Notes under the pieces: generated by a model
Seen by the model: only the letters and a program-made list of their open reading frames with translations
Told to the model about the DNA's origin: nothing
Database searches by the model: none
Program-made: the position numbers and the translations under genes
In this document: in pieces, positions 1-8,072 of the stretch
How the letters are laid out: every line of letters begins with the position of its first letter
Numbering within the stretch: the stretch's first letter is position 1
NCBI RefSeq assembly: GCF_000284295.1
Contig: NC_017093.1
Location: 4,216,001 to 4,280,000 of the forward strand
Length of the DNA stretch: 64,000 nucleotides
From: Actinoplanes missouriensis 431
GTDB lineage: Bacteria; Actinomycetota; Actinomycetes; Mycobacteriales; Micromonosporaceae
Direction of reading: 5' to 3'

Positions 1-208
1 AGCCCCGCCAGGTCGGCGCATAGCCGCCGGTCACCATCAGCCCGACGCCGCCACGCGCCCGCTCGGCGAAATAGGCGGCGAGTTTCGGCAGGTCACGGGC
101 GCGGTCTTCGAGCTTCGTGTGCATCGACCCCATGACCACCCGGTTGCGCAGCACGGTGTGGCCGAGATCGAGCGGGCTCAGCAGCGTCGGATACTCCACG
201 TGTTGCAT
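1..208 (-). CDS. 2,4-dienoyl-CoA reductase / NADH:flavin oxidoreductase, N-terminal part (runs off the window)
   Basis: Only the first 69 codons lie in the window; the gene reads leftwards off the edge. The visible residues include MGSMHTKLED and ARGGVGLMVTGGY, which match the start of the TIM-barrel flavin domain of the FadH / old-yellow-enzyme family. FadH removes double bonds from dienoyl-CoA intermediates during beta-oxidation of unsaturated fatty acids in the cytoplasm. The ATG at 206-208 is the only reasonable start before an AT-rich spacer, and no clear Shine-Dalgarno sequence precedes it. An inverted repeat begins 12 bases upstream and could be its operator. The family call is firm; the exact substrate cannot be judged from the N-terminus alone. 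Confidence 0.8.
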   Translation of the reverse strand, partial: MQHVEYPTLLSPLDLGHTVLRNRVVMGSMHTKLEDRARDLPKLAAYFAERARGGVGLMVTGGYAPTWRG

Positions 209-220
209 AGTAAAAAAATT

Positions 221-238
221 TACTAGTGTTTACAAGTA
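221..238. promoter_or_regulatory. Imperfect palindrome TACTAGT-N4-ACAAGTA, candidate operator
   Basis: The two 7-base arms match at 6 of 7 positions around a 4-base centre, in a short AT-rich spacer between the FadH-like gene (start 208, leftward) and the chitinase gene (start 264, rightward). The size and symmetry suit a TetR-type dimer site. It lies much closer to the FadH-like start. No regulator for it is encoded in the window. Confidence 0.4.
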
Positions 239-263
239 CAGTTAACAGTCCTAATAATTAGCC

Positions 264-1682
264 ATGCGTCGATCCCTGATCCTCGCCGTGGCGGCCGGTC
301 TCGCTGCGGCATGCTCCACCGTCTATGTGGCGACCACGGCCAGCGCGGCCGTGGCCTGCGCTCCGGCCTGGTCGGCCGGTGCTGTGTACGTCAAGGACAG
401 CGTCGCCTCGAAGGGCGGCAACAACTACACCGCGAAGTGGTGGACCCAGGGCGAGGACCCGGCCGTCAAGTCCGGGCAGTGGGATGTCTGGGTCAACAAC
501 GGGGCCTGCGGGGGAGTGGTGAACCCGTCACCGTCGGTCTCCGCATCCACCTCGGTCTCGCCCTCGACGTCTCCCTCAGTGTCTCCCTCGGCGTCTCCCT
601 CGAGGTCCTCTTCGGCGTCTCCTTCGACGTCCACGACCCCGATCCCGGTCGGCGGGCTGCCCAAACACGCCCTGATCGGCTACCTGCACGCCAGCTTCGC
701 CAACGGCTCCGGATATCTGCGGATGGCCGACGTCCCCGCCGACTGGGACATCATCAACCTGGCGTTCGGCGAGCCGACCAGCGCCACCTCCGGTGACATC
801 CGGTTCAGCCTCTGCCCGGCCACCGAGTGCCCCGGCGTGGAGAGCGAGGCGGAGTTCCTCGCCGCGATCAAGGCGAAACGGGCGGCCGGCAAGAAGGTGC
901 TGCTCTCGATCGGCGGCGCGAACGGTCAGGTGCAGCTCACCACCACCGCGGCCCGGGACACCTTCGTCCGGTCGGTCAGCGCGATCATCGACAAGTACGG
1001 CCTGGACGGCGTCGACATCGACTTCGAAGGGCACTCGCTCTCGCTCAACACCGGCGACACCGACTTCCGGAACCCGACCACCCCGGTCATCGTGAACCTG
1101 ATCAGCGCGGTGAAGTCGCTGAAAGCCCGCTACGGCGCCGGCTTCGTGCTCACCATGGCGCCGGAGACGTTCTTCGTCCAGCTCGGATACCAGTACTACG
1201 GGTCCGGGCCGTGGGGCGGGCAGGACCCGCGGGCGGGCTCGTACCTGCCGGTGATCCACGCCCTGCGGGACGACATCACGGTGCTGCACGTCCAGGACTA
1301 CAACTCCGGCTCGATCATGGGCCTGGACAACCAGTACCACTCGATGGGCGGCGCGGACTTCCACATCGCGATGACCGACATGCTGCTCGCCGGCTTCCCG
1401 GTCGCCGGCAACACCGCCAACATCTTCCCGGGGCTGCGCGAGGACCAGATCGCGTTCGGCGCGCCCAGCTCGGTCAGCGCCGGCAACGGGTACGTCGCCC
1501 CGCCGGGCGTGCAGCAGGCCGTGACGTGCCTGGTGAAGGGCACGAGCTGTGGGGGGTACACGCCGCGCAGCGGGACCAACCCGAGCTTCCGGGGCCTGAT
1601 GACCTGGAGCATCAACTGGGACAAATTCTACGGATGGGAGTTCCGGAACAGCCATGAGCCGTTCCTGAACGCGCTCGGCTGA
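264..1682 (+). CDS. Secreted GH18 chitinase with N-terminal chitin-binding module
   Basis: A 472-residue exported endo-acting chitinase that would cut beta-1,4 N-acetylglucosamine chains outside the cell. Residues 1-29 form a signal peptide (MRRSLILAVAAGLAAA, then TASA). Residues 31-83 have the aromatic pattern of a CBM5/12 chitin-binding domain (APAWSAGAVY, NNYTAKWW). A Ser/Pro/Thr linker covers about 88-130. The catalytic barrel starts near GLPKHALIGY and carries the GH18 signature DGVDIDFE at 248-255, with Glu255 as the acid/base, plus the upstream KVLLSIGG strand. No clear Shine-Dalgarno sequence precedes the ATG. It fits the cellulase and mannanase further along as part of a saprophytic enzyme set. 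Confidence 0.93.
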   Translation: MRRSLILAVAAGLAAACSTVYVATTASAAVACAPAWSAGAVYVKDSVASKGGNNYTAKWWTQGEDPAVKSGQWDVWVNNGACGGVVNPSPSVSASTSVSPSTSPSVSPSASPSRSSSASPSTSTTPIPVGGLPKHALIGYLHASFANGSGYLRMADVPADWDIINLAFGEPTSATSGDIRFSLCPATECPGVESEAEFLAAIKAKRAAGKKVLLSIGGANGQVQLTTTAARDTFVRSVSAIIDKYGLDGVDIDFEGHSLSLNTGDTDFRNPTTPVIVNLISAVKSLKARYGAGFVLTMAPETFFVQLGYQYYGSGPWGGQDPRAGSYLPVIHALRDDITVLHVQDYNSGSIMGLDNQYHSMGGADFHIAMTDMLLAGFPVAGNTANIFPGLREDQIAFGAPSSVSAGNGYVAPPGVQQAVTCLVKGTSCGGYTPRSGTNPSFRGLMTWSINWDKFYGWEFRNSHEPFLNALG

Positions 1683-1910
1683 CGGGCGTCGCCTGAGCAG
1701 GCGTCCGCTGAGCAGGCGGGCTGACGCGTCAACGGATCACTGTTGGTGAGTGGCCGAGTCTCACCCCGTACCCGTGGAGGGAGCGCACGCGGGCAACCAG
1801 GGTGAGGAAGTCACACTGACGGTGCAAAAAACTTCGGCTGGTGGGCAACCGTCCGGCCGTCCTCTCCGTACTTCAGGGCAACGGTCCTATTGGCGGATAG
1901 GGAGAGTTCG

Positions 1911-2597
1911 ATGAACAAGCGACGTAAGCGGAACGTGGCGACGGTCGGGATCTGCGCGGCGGTGGTGGCGGCTGGAGCCGTGATCACGCCGCAGGCCTTC
2001 GCCGGGACGTTGTTCGGTGGGAGGGCGACGACTGCTGCCGGTGACTGTTCCGATGTGGAGCTGGTGTTCGCGCGCGGCACCGGGGAGCCGCAGGGCCTCG
2101 GCATCGTGGGGCGGCCGCTGGCCCGGGAGCTCGCGGCCGCGCTGCCGGATCTGGCGGTCGGGTCGTTCGCGGTGGTGTACGCCGCGGCGGGCAACCAGCG
2201 CAGCGCCGGGCCCGGCGCGACCAACATGAGCCGGCACATCACCGAGGTGGCGGGGGAGTGCCCGGACACCCGGTTCGTGATCGGGGGCTATTCGCAGGGC
2301 GCCAGCGTGACCGACATCGCGATCGGGATCCGGGGCGCGGGCACGGCCGGGGAGGCGATCCCGGAACGGCTCGCCGACCGGGTCGCGGCGGTCGTGGTCT
2401 TCGGCAACCCGCTCGGCCTGCAGCGGCGGACGATCGCCGGGAGCAGTGCGGTGTTCGGCCCGAAGGCGAAGGAGTTCTGCAACACCGGTGACCCGGTCTG
2501 TGGTGGGGGCGGCAACTTCGCGGCTCATCTGGCCTATCCGCGTAACGGCAGTGTCCAGCAGGCCGCCGCCTTCGCCGCTTCCAAGATCGCCGGCTGA
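1911..2597 (+). CDS. Secreted cutinase-family serine esterase
   Basis: A 228-residue alpha/beta-hydrolase of the cutinase family, which cleaves esters such as cutin, polyesters or triglycerides outside the cell. Residues 1-31 are a basic, hydrophobic signal peptide ending in QAFA. The nucleophile motif GYSQG places the catalytic Ser at 128; Asp194 (CNTGDPVC) and His206 (FAAHLAYP) complete the triad. The early FARGTGEP segment is typical of actinobacterial cutinases. The ATG at 1911 is preferred over a TTG 21 bases earlier because GGGAGAG lies just before it and the signal peptide begins there. Transcribed alone; the next gene runs towards it. Confidence 0.9.
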   Translation: MNKRRKRNVATVGICAAVVAAGAVITPQAFAGTLFGGRATTAAGDCSDVELVFARGTGEPQGLGIVGRPLARELAAALPDLAVGSFAVVYAAAGNQRSAGPGATNMSRHITEVAGECPDTRFVIGGYSQGASVTDIAIGIRGAGTAGEAIPERLADRVAAVVVFGNPLGLQRRTIAGSSAVFGPKAKEFCNTGDPVCGGGGNFAAHLAYPRNGSVQQAAAFAASKIAG

Positions 2598-2684
2598 CGA
2601 GGGCGGCACGTCAGCCGCTTTCGCGGCGCCGGCCCACGTGCGGCCGCGTCTGCGGCGCCAGCTGACGGAGTGGCGCCGGCTGGC

Positions 2685-2770
2685 GGGCCGGCGTCTCGGT
2701 TGAGGGTCCGCGTGGGCCGGCGTCTCGGTTGAGGGTCCGCGTGGGCCGCGTCTCGGCTGAGGGTCCGCGC
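2685..2770 (+). repeat. Three tandem copies of a 29-bp repeat
   Basis: Units at 2685-2713, 2714-2742 and 2743-2770 share GGGCCGGCGTCTCGG followed by a TTGAGGGTCCGCG core; the third copy is one base shorter and carries CTGAGG for TTGAGG. They fill the spacer between the cutinase and the convergent GntR gene. No reading frame is evident. Confidence 0.85.
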
Positions 2771-2782
2771 GGCCCTCAGCCG
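2754..2782. terminator. Hairpin at the convergent gene ends
   Basis: CGGCTGAGGG (2754-2763) pairs perfectly with CCCTCAGCCG (2773-2782) across a 9-base loop. It covers the stop codon of the GntR gene and faces the cutinase gene, so it may serve as a two-way terminator. There is no T-tract, which is usual in such genomes. Confidence 0.5.
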
Positions 2783-3447
2783 ACCGGCCTTCGCAGATTC
2801 GCCACCAGCAGGTCGCGCGTCGCCTCCAAATGGGCGCGCATCGCACCCTCCGCGGCCTCGCCGTCCCGGGCGAGGACCGCGGCCACCACCGGCTGGTGCT
2901 CGGCGTGGATCTCCCGCAGCGTGCGGCCGCTGGCCGTCGTCGGCGGCCCGAGCAGCGCGGTCGTGCCGCGCAGCCGCTCCACGATCCCGGCGGTGCGCGG
3001 TTTCCCGGCGGCGTGCAGCAGCAGGTCGTGCAGGCTCCGGTCGGCGGCCCAGAACGACGCCTCGTCACCCGAAGCGACGGCGGCCGCCATCGCGTCGAGG
3101 GCCGCCCGGATCGCGGCGTGCTGCTCGGCGGCGCCGTGCACGGCGGCCTGCCGGGCGGCCGGCGGCTCCAGGGCCAGGCGGATGCCGATGATCTCCTCGA
3201 TGTCCTGGGCCTGGGGCGGCAGGACCCGGAAACCACGGTTGCGCCGGATCTCCACGAGGCCCGCCTCGGCGAGGCGCAGCAGGCCCTCACGGGCCGGGCT
3301 GCGGGACACTCCGAGCAGGTCGGCCAGCTGGTAGACCGAGTATGTCGTGCCGGGCGCCAGCTCGCCCGTGGCGACGCCGTCGCGGACCGCCTGGGCGACC
3401 GCGTCGGCGAGGGAGGGGGCATCCGCAGGGAGCACGAGCTTCGGCAT
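2776..3447 (-). CDS. GntR-family (FCD/FadR-type) transcriptional regulator
   Basis: A 223-residue regulator. The winged helix-turn-helix spans about residues 10-75 (YSVYQLADLLGVSRSPAREG, then RRNRGFRV) and is followed by an all-helical FCD ligand domain with acidic and His residues expected to bind a metal and a carboxylate ligand (HDLLLHAAG, HQPVV). It is divergent from the FAD/Fe-S dehydrogenase with only 16 bases between the two start codons, and a perfect 12-bp palindrome sits in that gap. It probably represses the dehydrogenase and itself and responds to a 2-hydroxy acid; the ligand is an inference. ATG 3447 is chosen because it opens just before the HTH. Confidence 0.88.
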   Translation of the reverse strand: MPKLVLPADAPSLADAVAQAVRDGVATGELAPGTTYSVYQLADLLGVSRSPAREGLLRLAEAGLVEIRRNRGFRVLPPQAQDIEEIIGIRLALEPPAARQAAVHGAAEQHAAIRAALDAMAAAVASGDEASFWAADRSLHDLLLHAAGKPRTAGIVERLRGTTALLGPPTTASGRTLREIHAEHQPVVAAVLARDGEAAEGAMRAHLEATRDLLVANLRRPVG

Positions 3448-3449
3448 GG

Positions 3450-3461
3450 GTAACATGTTAC
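3450..3461. promoter_or_regulatory. Perfect palindrome GTAACATGTTAC, candidate GntR operator
   Basis: This perfect 12-bp palindrome fills almost the whole 16-base gap between the divergent GntR regulator and FAD/Fe-S dehydrogenase genes. FCD-type GntR proteins bind short palindromes with GT...AC half-sites near their own promoter, so this is the obvious target. Confidence 0.65.
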
Positions 3462-3463
3462 TC

Positions 3464-6259
3464 ATGAGCGAGCAGTCGAGCGGTGTGGTGGATGCCCTGG
3501 TGAAGGCCGGGCTCGAGGTGCGGTCCGACCCGGGCACCCTGGGGATGTACGCGTCCGACGCCTCCCTCTACCGGATCCCGCCGCTCGCCGTCGTCCGTCC
3601 CCGGCACGTCGACGAGCTCGCCGCCGCGCTCGCCGTCGCCCGCGCGACGGGGGTGCCGCTGACCTCGCGCGGCGCCGGCACGTCGGTGGCCGGCAACGCG
3701 GTCGGCCGGGGCATCGTCCTCGACTTCTCCCGCCACCTGAACAGGGTGCTCGCCATCGACCCGGAGGCGCGCACCGCCGTGGTCGAGCCCGGCACGGTGC
3801 ACGCGGTGCTGCAGAAGGCCGTCATGCCGTACGGTGTCCGCTTCGGCCCCGACCCGTCCACCCATCCGCGCTGCACGATCGGCGGGATGATCGGCAACAA
3901 CGCGTGCGGGTCGCGCTCGCTGGCCTATGGCCGGACCTCGGACAACGTGGCCGGGCTGGAGCTGCTCACGGCGTCGGGGGAGGCGTTCAGCACCGGATAC
4001 GACGAGACCGGCAGGCCGTACCAGAACGGTCTTGATCTGTCGGGCGTCAATGAGGTCATCGGGAAGAACCTGGCGACGGTCCGGACCGAGTTCGATCGGT
4101 TCGGGCGGCAGGTCTCCGGCTATGCCGCGCACCACCTGCTGCCCGAGCGCTTCGATCTGACGCAGGCGCTCGTCGGCTCCGAGGGCACCCTCGCCGTGAT
4201 CACCCAGGCGACCGTGAAACTCGTCGTCGACTCACCGGTCCGGGTCGTCGTCGTGCTCGGTTTCCGGGACATCGTCGCGGCCGGCGAGGCCTCCCCGGCC
4301 GTCGTGGCGCACGGGCCGACCTCCTGCGAGGGCCTGGACTCGCGGCTGCTCGACGTGCTGCGCGCGCGCCGCGGCCCGGACGCCGTCCCGCCGCTGCCGC
4401 GCGGTGGCGCCTGGCTCTTCGTCGAGCTCGCCGGCCACGACGCCGGTGAGGTGCTGGACCGGGCGCGGAAGCTGGCCGCCGACGGCATCGGCGAGGACGC
4501 GCTGGTCGTCGAGGATCCGGCGACGCAGGCCCGGCTGTGGCGGATCCGCGAGGACGGTGCCGGTCTGGCCGGTCGCGCGCCCTCGGACAAGCCGGCCTGG
4601 CCGGGCTGGGAGGACGCGGCGGTGCCCCCGGAGAAGCTCGGTGCCTACCTGGCCCGCTTCGACGAGCTGGTCGCGTCCTACGGCATGACGTCCGCGCCGT
4701 TCGGCCACTTCGGCGACGGCTGCATGCACGTACGCCTCGACTTCCCGCTCGACGCGCCGGACGGCACGTCGGTGATGCGGTCGTTCCTGATCGATGCGGC
4801 GAAACTCGTCGGCGAGTTCGGCGGGTCGCTCTCCGGGGAGCACGGTGACGGCCGAGCCCGATCGGAGCTGCTGCCGCACATGTACTCCGCCGAGGCGATC
4901 AATCTGTTCCGTCAGATCAAGCACGTCTTCGACCCGGAGGATCTGCTCAACCCGGGCGTGCTCGTCGACCCGGACCCGGTGGACGCGGACGTGCGGGCGG
5001 CCGGGACCTTCCCGCTGAAGCGGCTCGCGATGGCGTACCCGCACGACGACGGCGACCTGGCGCAGGCCGTGCACCGCTGCACCGGTGTCGGCAAGTGCCG
5101 CGCGGACAACTCCGCGGCCGGTGGCGTGATGTGCCCGTCGTTCCTGGCCACCCGCGAGGAGAAGGACTCGACGCGCGGCCGGGCCCGGGTGCTGCAGGAG
5201 GTGGTGCGCGGCGAGCTGCCGTTCGCCCACCCGTCCGTGCACGACGCGATGGATCTCTGCCTGGCCTGCAAGGGCTGCGCGTCGGACTGCCCGACCGGCA
5301 TCGACATGGCGACCTACAAGTCCGAGGTGCTGCACCAGACGTACTCCGGCCGGCTGCGCCCGCGCTCGCACTACTCGCTGGGCAAACTGCCGATGTGGGC
5401 GCGGCTCGCCGGCTGGGTGCCGCGCCTGGCGAACCTGGGCACCCGCCTGCCCGGCCTGCGCGGCATCGCCCTCTGGCTGGCCGGGGTCGACAAGCGGCGG
5501 TCGGTCCCGGCGTTCGCGAGACGCCCGTTCCGGCGGACGTTCACCCCGGCGGCGGCGTCGGCGCGTACCCCCGTGGTGCTCTTCGCGGACTCGTTCTCGG
5601 ACGCCTTCTCGCCTGAGGTGGCCGAGGCGACGGTCCGGGTGCTGCGCGCCGCCGGATACGAGCCCCGCCTGCCGTCCGGGAAGGTCTGCTGCGGCCTCAC
5701 CTGGATCACCACGGGTCAGCTCGATGCCGCCAAGAAGATCCTTTCCCGTACGGTCGAGGCCCTCGCGCCCGATGCCCGCGCCGGAATCCCGATCGTCGGC
5801 ATCGAGCCGTCCTGTACCGCCGTGCTCCGCTCCGACGTGCACGAGCTGCTTCCCGGCGACGAGGACGCGAAGCTGGTGGCCGGGTCGGTGCACACTCTCG
5901 CCGAGCTGCTCGCGAAGACGCCGGGCTGGACCCCGCCGGACCTGTCCGGGGTGGAGGTCGTCGCCCAGCCGCACTGTCACCACCACGCCGTCCTCGGCTG
6001 GAAGACCGACGCCGACCTGCTCGCGGAGACCGGCGCGACGGTGAAGCGCCTGGCCGGATGCTGCGGCCTCGCCGGGAACTTCGGGGTCGAGCTCGGGCAT
6101 TATGAGGTGTCGGTGGCGGTCGCCGAGCAGAACCTGCTGCCGGCCCTGGACGCCGCGCCCGGAGCGGTGGTCCTGGCCGACGGGTTCTCCTGCCGCACGC
6201 AGGTCGCTGACCTGCGGGATCGTCCCGCGGTGCATCTGGCGCAACTGTTGGATAGGTGA
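3464..6259 (+). CDS. FAD-linked D-2-hydroxyacid dehydrogenase fused to an Fe-S/CCG domain (D-lactate or D-2-hydroxyglutarate type)
   Basis: A 931-residue fusion. The first ~270 residues are an FAD_binding_4 (PCMH) domain (DASLYRIPPLAVVRP, TSRGAGTSVAGNAVG, GGMIGNNACGSRSLAYG). The FAD-oxidase C-terminal domain follows (FGHFGDGCMHVR, SLSGEHGDGRARSELL). Two ferredoxin-like cysteine groups come next (CTGVGKC with MCPSF; CLACKGCASDCPTG), then a GlpC-like tail with two CCG motifs (KVCCGLTW, LAGCCGLAGNFG). Such proteins oxidise D-lactate or D-2-hydroxyglutarate and pass electrons to the respiratory chain. Substrate is not settled by sequence. The ATG at 3464 opens 16 bases from the divergent regulator; no Shine-Dalgarno is present, so it may be leaderless. 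Confidence 0.88.
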   Translation: MSEQSSGVVDALVKAGLEVRSDPGTLGMYASDASLYRIPPLAVVRPRHVDELAAALAVARATGVPLTSRGAGTSVAGNAVGRGIVLDFSRHLNRVLAIDPEARTAVVEPGTVHAVLQKAVMPYGVRFGPDPSTHPRCTIGGMIGNNACGSRSLAYGRTSDNVAGLELLTASGEAFSTGYDETGRPYQNGLDLSGVNEVIGKNLATVRTEFDRFGRQVSGYAAHHLLPERFDLTQALVGSEGTLAVITQATVKLVVDSPVRVVVVLGFRDIVAAGEASPAVVAHGPTSCEGLDSRLLDVLRARRGPDAVPPLPRGGAWLFVELAGHDAGEVLDRARKLAADGIGEDALVVEDPATQARLWRIREDGAGLAGRAPSDKPAWPGWEDAAVPPEKLGAYLARFDELVASYGMTSAPFGHFGDGCMHVRLDFPLDAPDGTSVMRSFLIDAAKLVGEFGGSLSGEHGDGRARSELLPHMYSAEAINLFRQIKHVFDPEDLLNPGVLVDPDPVDADVRAAGTFPLKRLAMAYPHDDGDLAQAVHRCTGVGKCRADNSAAGGVMCPSFLATREEKDSTRGRARVLQEVVRGELPFAHPSVHDAMDLCLACKGCASDCPTGIDMATYKSEVLHQTYSGRLRPRSHYSLGKLPMWARLAGWVPRLANLGTRLPGLRGIALWLAGVDKRRSVPAFARRPFRRTFTPAAASARTPVVLFADSFSDAFSPEVAEATVRVLRAAGYEPRLPSGKVCCGLTWITTGQLDAAKKILSRTVEALAPDARAGIPIVGIEPSCTAVLRSDVHELLPGDEDAKLVAGSVHTLAELLAKTPGWTPPDLSGVEVVAQPHCHHHAVLGWKTDADLLAETGATVKRLAGCCGLAGNFGVELGHYEVSVAVAEQNLLPALDAAPGAVVLADGFSCRTQVADLRDRPAVHLAQLLDR

Positions 6260-6329
6260 CCGGCGACGGGGTGAGTCGTTCATCTCTGGGAGTTATGTCC
6301 GGTTTATTCTGTTTTTTATGAGGAGCGAC

Positions 6330-7880
6330 ATGACCTTGGAGCACCTGGATGTCCTGATCATCGGGGCCGGGATCTCCGGCATCGGAGCCGGTCGCTACCT
6401 GAAGACCGAACTGCCGGGTAAGAGCTTCGCCATCCTGGAGGCGCGGCCCGCGCCGGGTGGCACCTGGGATCTCTTCCGCTACCCCGGCATCCGCTCCGAC
6501 TCCGACCTGCACACCTTCGGGTACGAGTTCAAGCCGTGGCGTGACAAGGAATCCATCGCCGACGCGCCGCGGATCCTCGCCTACCTGCGCGAGACCGTCA
6601 CCGAGAACGGTCTCGACGACCACATCCGTTACCACCATCGGGTGGTCGCCGCGTCCTGGTCCACGGCGGACGCCCGGTGGACCGTCGAGGTCGACGCCGG
6701 CGGGCAACGGACCCGGCTGACCTGCCGCTGGATCTTCTCGGCCAGCGGCTACTACCGGTACGACCAGGGCTTCACCCCCGAGTTCCCCGGCCGGGAGCGG
6801 TTCTCGGGGCCGGTCGTCCACCCGCAGCAGTGGCCGGACGACCTCGACTACGCCGGCAAACGGGTCCTGGTGATCGGCAGCGGCGCCACGGCCGTCACCA
6901 TCGTCCCGGCGATGGCGGGCACCGCGAGCCACGTGACGATGCTGCAGCGCACGCCCTCCTACATCCTCCCGGTGCCGCGCCGGGACGGGCTCGCCAACGC
7001 GCTGCGCAAGCACTTCGGCCCCGAACGCGGCTTCGCGCTGACCCGCCGCAAGAACATCGCCCAGCAGCGGGCGATCTGGTCGTTCTGCCGGCGCTACCCG
7101 AAAGCCGCCCGCCGGGTGATCCGCTGGGTCAACGCCCGCCAGCTGCCGCGCGGCTATCCGGTCGACGAGCACTTCAACCCGCCGTACGACCCGTGGGCGC
7201 AGCGGCTGTGCGTGGTCCCCGACGGCGACCTGTTCCGGGTGATCCGGGACGGCGCCGCCTCGGTGGTCACCGGCCGGATCGCCTCGTTCACCGAGACCGG
7301 GGTGCTACTGGAGTCCGGTGAGGAACTCGCGGCCGACATCATCGTGACCGCCACCGGGCTGAACGTCCAGGCGTTCGGCGGCGTGCCGCTGAGTGTCGAC
7401 GGCGAGCCGGTGCGGCTGCCGGACACCGTCTCGTACAAGGGCATGATGCTCTCCGGGGTGCCCAATCTGGCGTACGCGATCGGCTACACGAACTCGTCCT
7501 GGACGTTGAAGGTGGGCCTGCTCTGCGAGCATTTCTGCCGGCTGCTGCGCCACATGGACGATCACGGGTACGAGATCTGCCGCCCCGAGGTGAGCGATTC
7601 CGCCATGCCGACCCGTCCCTTCCTGGACTTCGAGGCGGGTTACATCAAGCGGGCGGTCGCGAACCTGCCCCGCCAGGGTGACCGGATGCCGTGGCTGACC
7701 TCGATGGACTACCTGTCGGACGTGAAACTGCTGCGGGCCGAGGACGTGACCGACCGGGAGCTGCACTTCTCCCGGGCCGCGACGCCGGCGATACCGGAGG
7801 CCCGCTCTGCCGCGCCGGGGTCCCGCTCCGCCCAGCCGAAGTCCCGCTCCGCCCAGCCGGAGTCGGGCCGACGGCTTTGA
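6330..7880 (+). CDS. Flavin-dependent monooxygenase, Baeyer-Villiger type
   Basis: A 516-residue NAD(P)H/FAD monooxygenase. It opens with the Rossmann motif LIIGAGISGIGAGRY, has the FMO/BVMO substrate-side motif GGTWDLFRYPGIRSDSD, the fingerprint FSGPVVHPQQWP (matches FxGxxxHxxxWP) and a second dinucleotide motif VLVIGSGATAVT. Known relatives oxidise ketones to esters or hydroxylate lipophilic compounds; the substrate here is unknown. ATG 6330 is chosen over 6318 because AGGAG lies just before it and the Rossmann strand begins at the usual distance. The last ~30 residues carry a 21-base in-frame repeat (SRSAQPKSRSAQPES), probably a disordered tail. Confidence 0.88.
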   Translation: MTLEHLDVLIIGAGISGIGAGRYLKTELPGKSFAILEARPAPGGTWDLFRYPGIRSDSDLHTFGYEFKPWRDKESIADAPRILAYLRETVTENGLDDHIRYHHRVVAASWSTADARWTVEVDAGGQRTRLTCRWIFSASGYYRYDQGFTPEFPGRERFSGPVVHPQQWPDDLDYAGKRVLVIGSGATAVTIVPAMAGTASHVTMLQRTPSYILPVPRRDGLANALRKHFGPERGFALTRRKNIAQQRAIWSFCRRYPKAARRVIRWVNARQLPRGYPVDEHFNPPYDPWAQRLCVVPDGDLFRVIRDGAASVVTGRIASFTETGVLLESGEELAADIIVTATGLNVQAFGGVPLSVDGEPVRLPDTVSYKGMMLSGVPNLAYAIGYTNSSWTLKVGLLCEHFCRLLRHMDDHGYEICRPEVSDSAMPTRPFLDFEAGYIKRAVANLPRQGDRMPWLTSMDYLSDVKLLRAEDVTDRELHFSRAATPAIPEARSAAPGSRSAQPKSRSAQPESGRRL

Positions 7881-8072
7881 CCTAGCCTCCTAGGACGACT
7901 TTCGGCGAGTGTCCCGCGGCAAACGCGTTCTCGGCGGGACGAGCCGCACACCGCTTCGAGCGATCGTCGTAAGCCGCTCCCAGCAGCGGAAACGTCCCGC
8001 ATCGGCCGGATAGACGTTCGACACAACCGGGTCTGTGCGTGAGCTGTGCGCCGTCCGGAGATCGGTGGCGGC

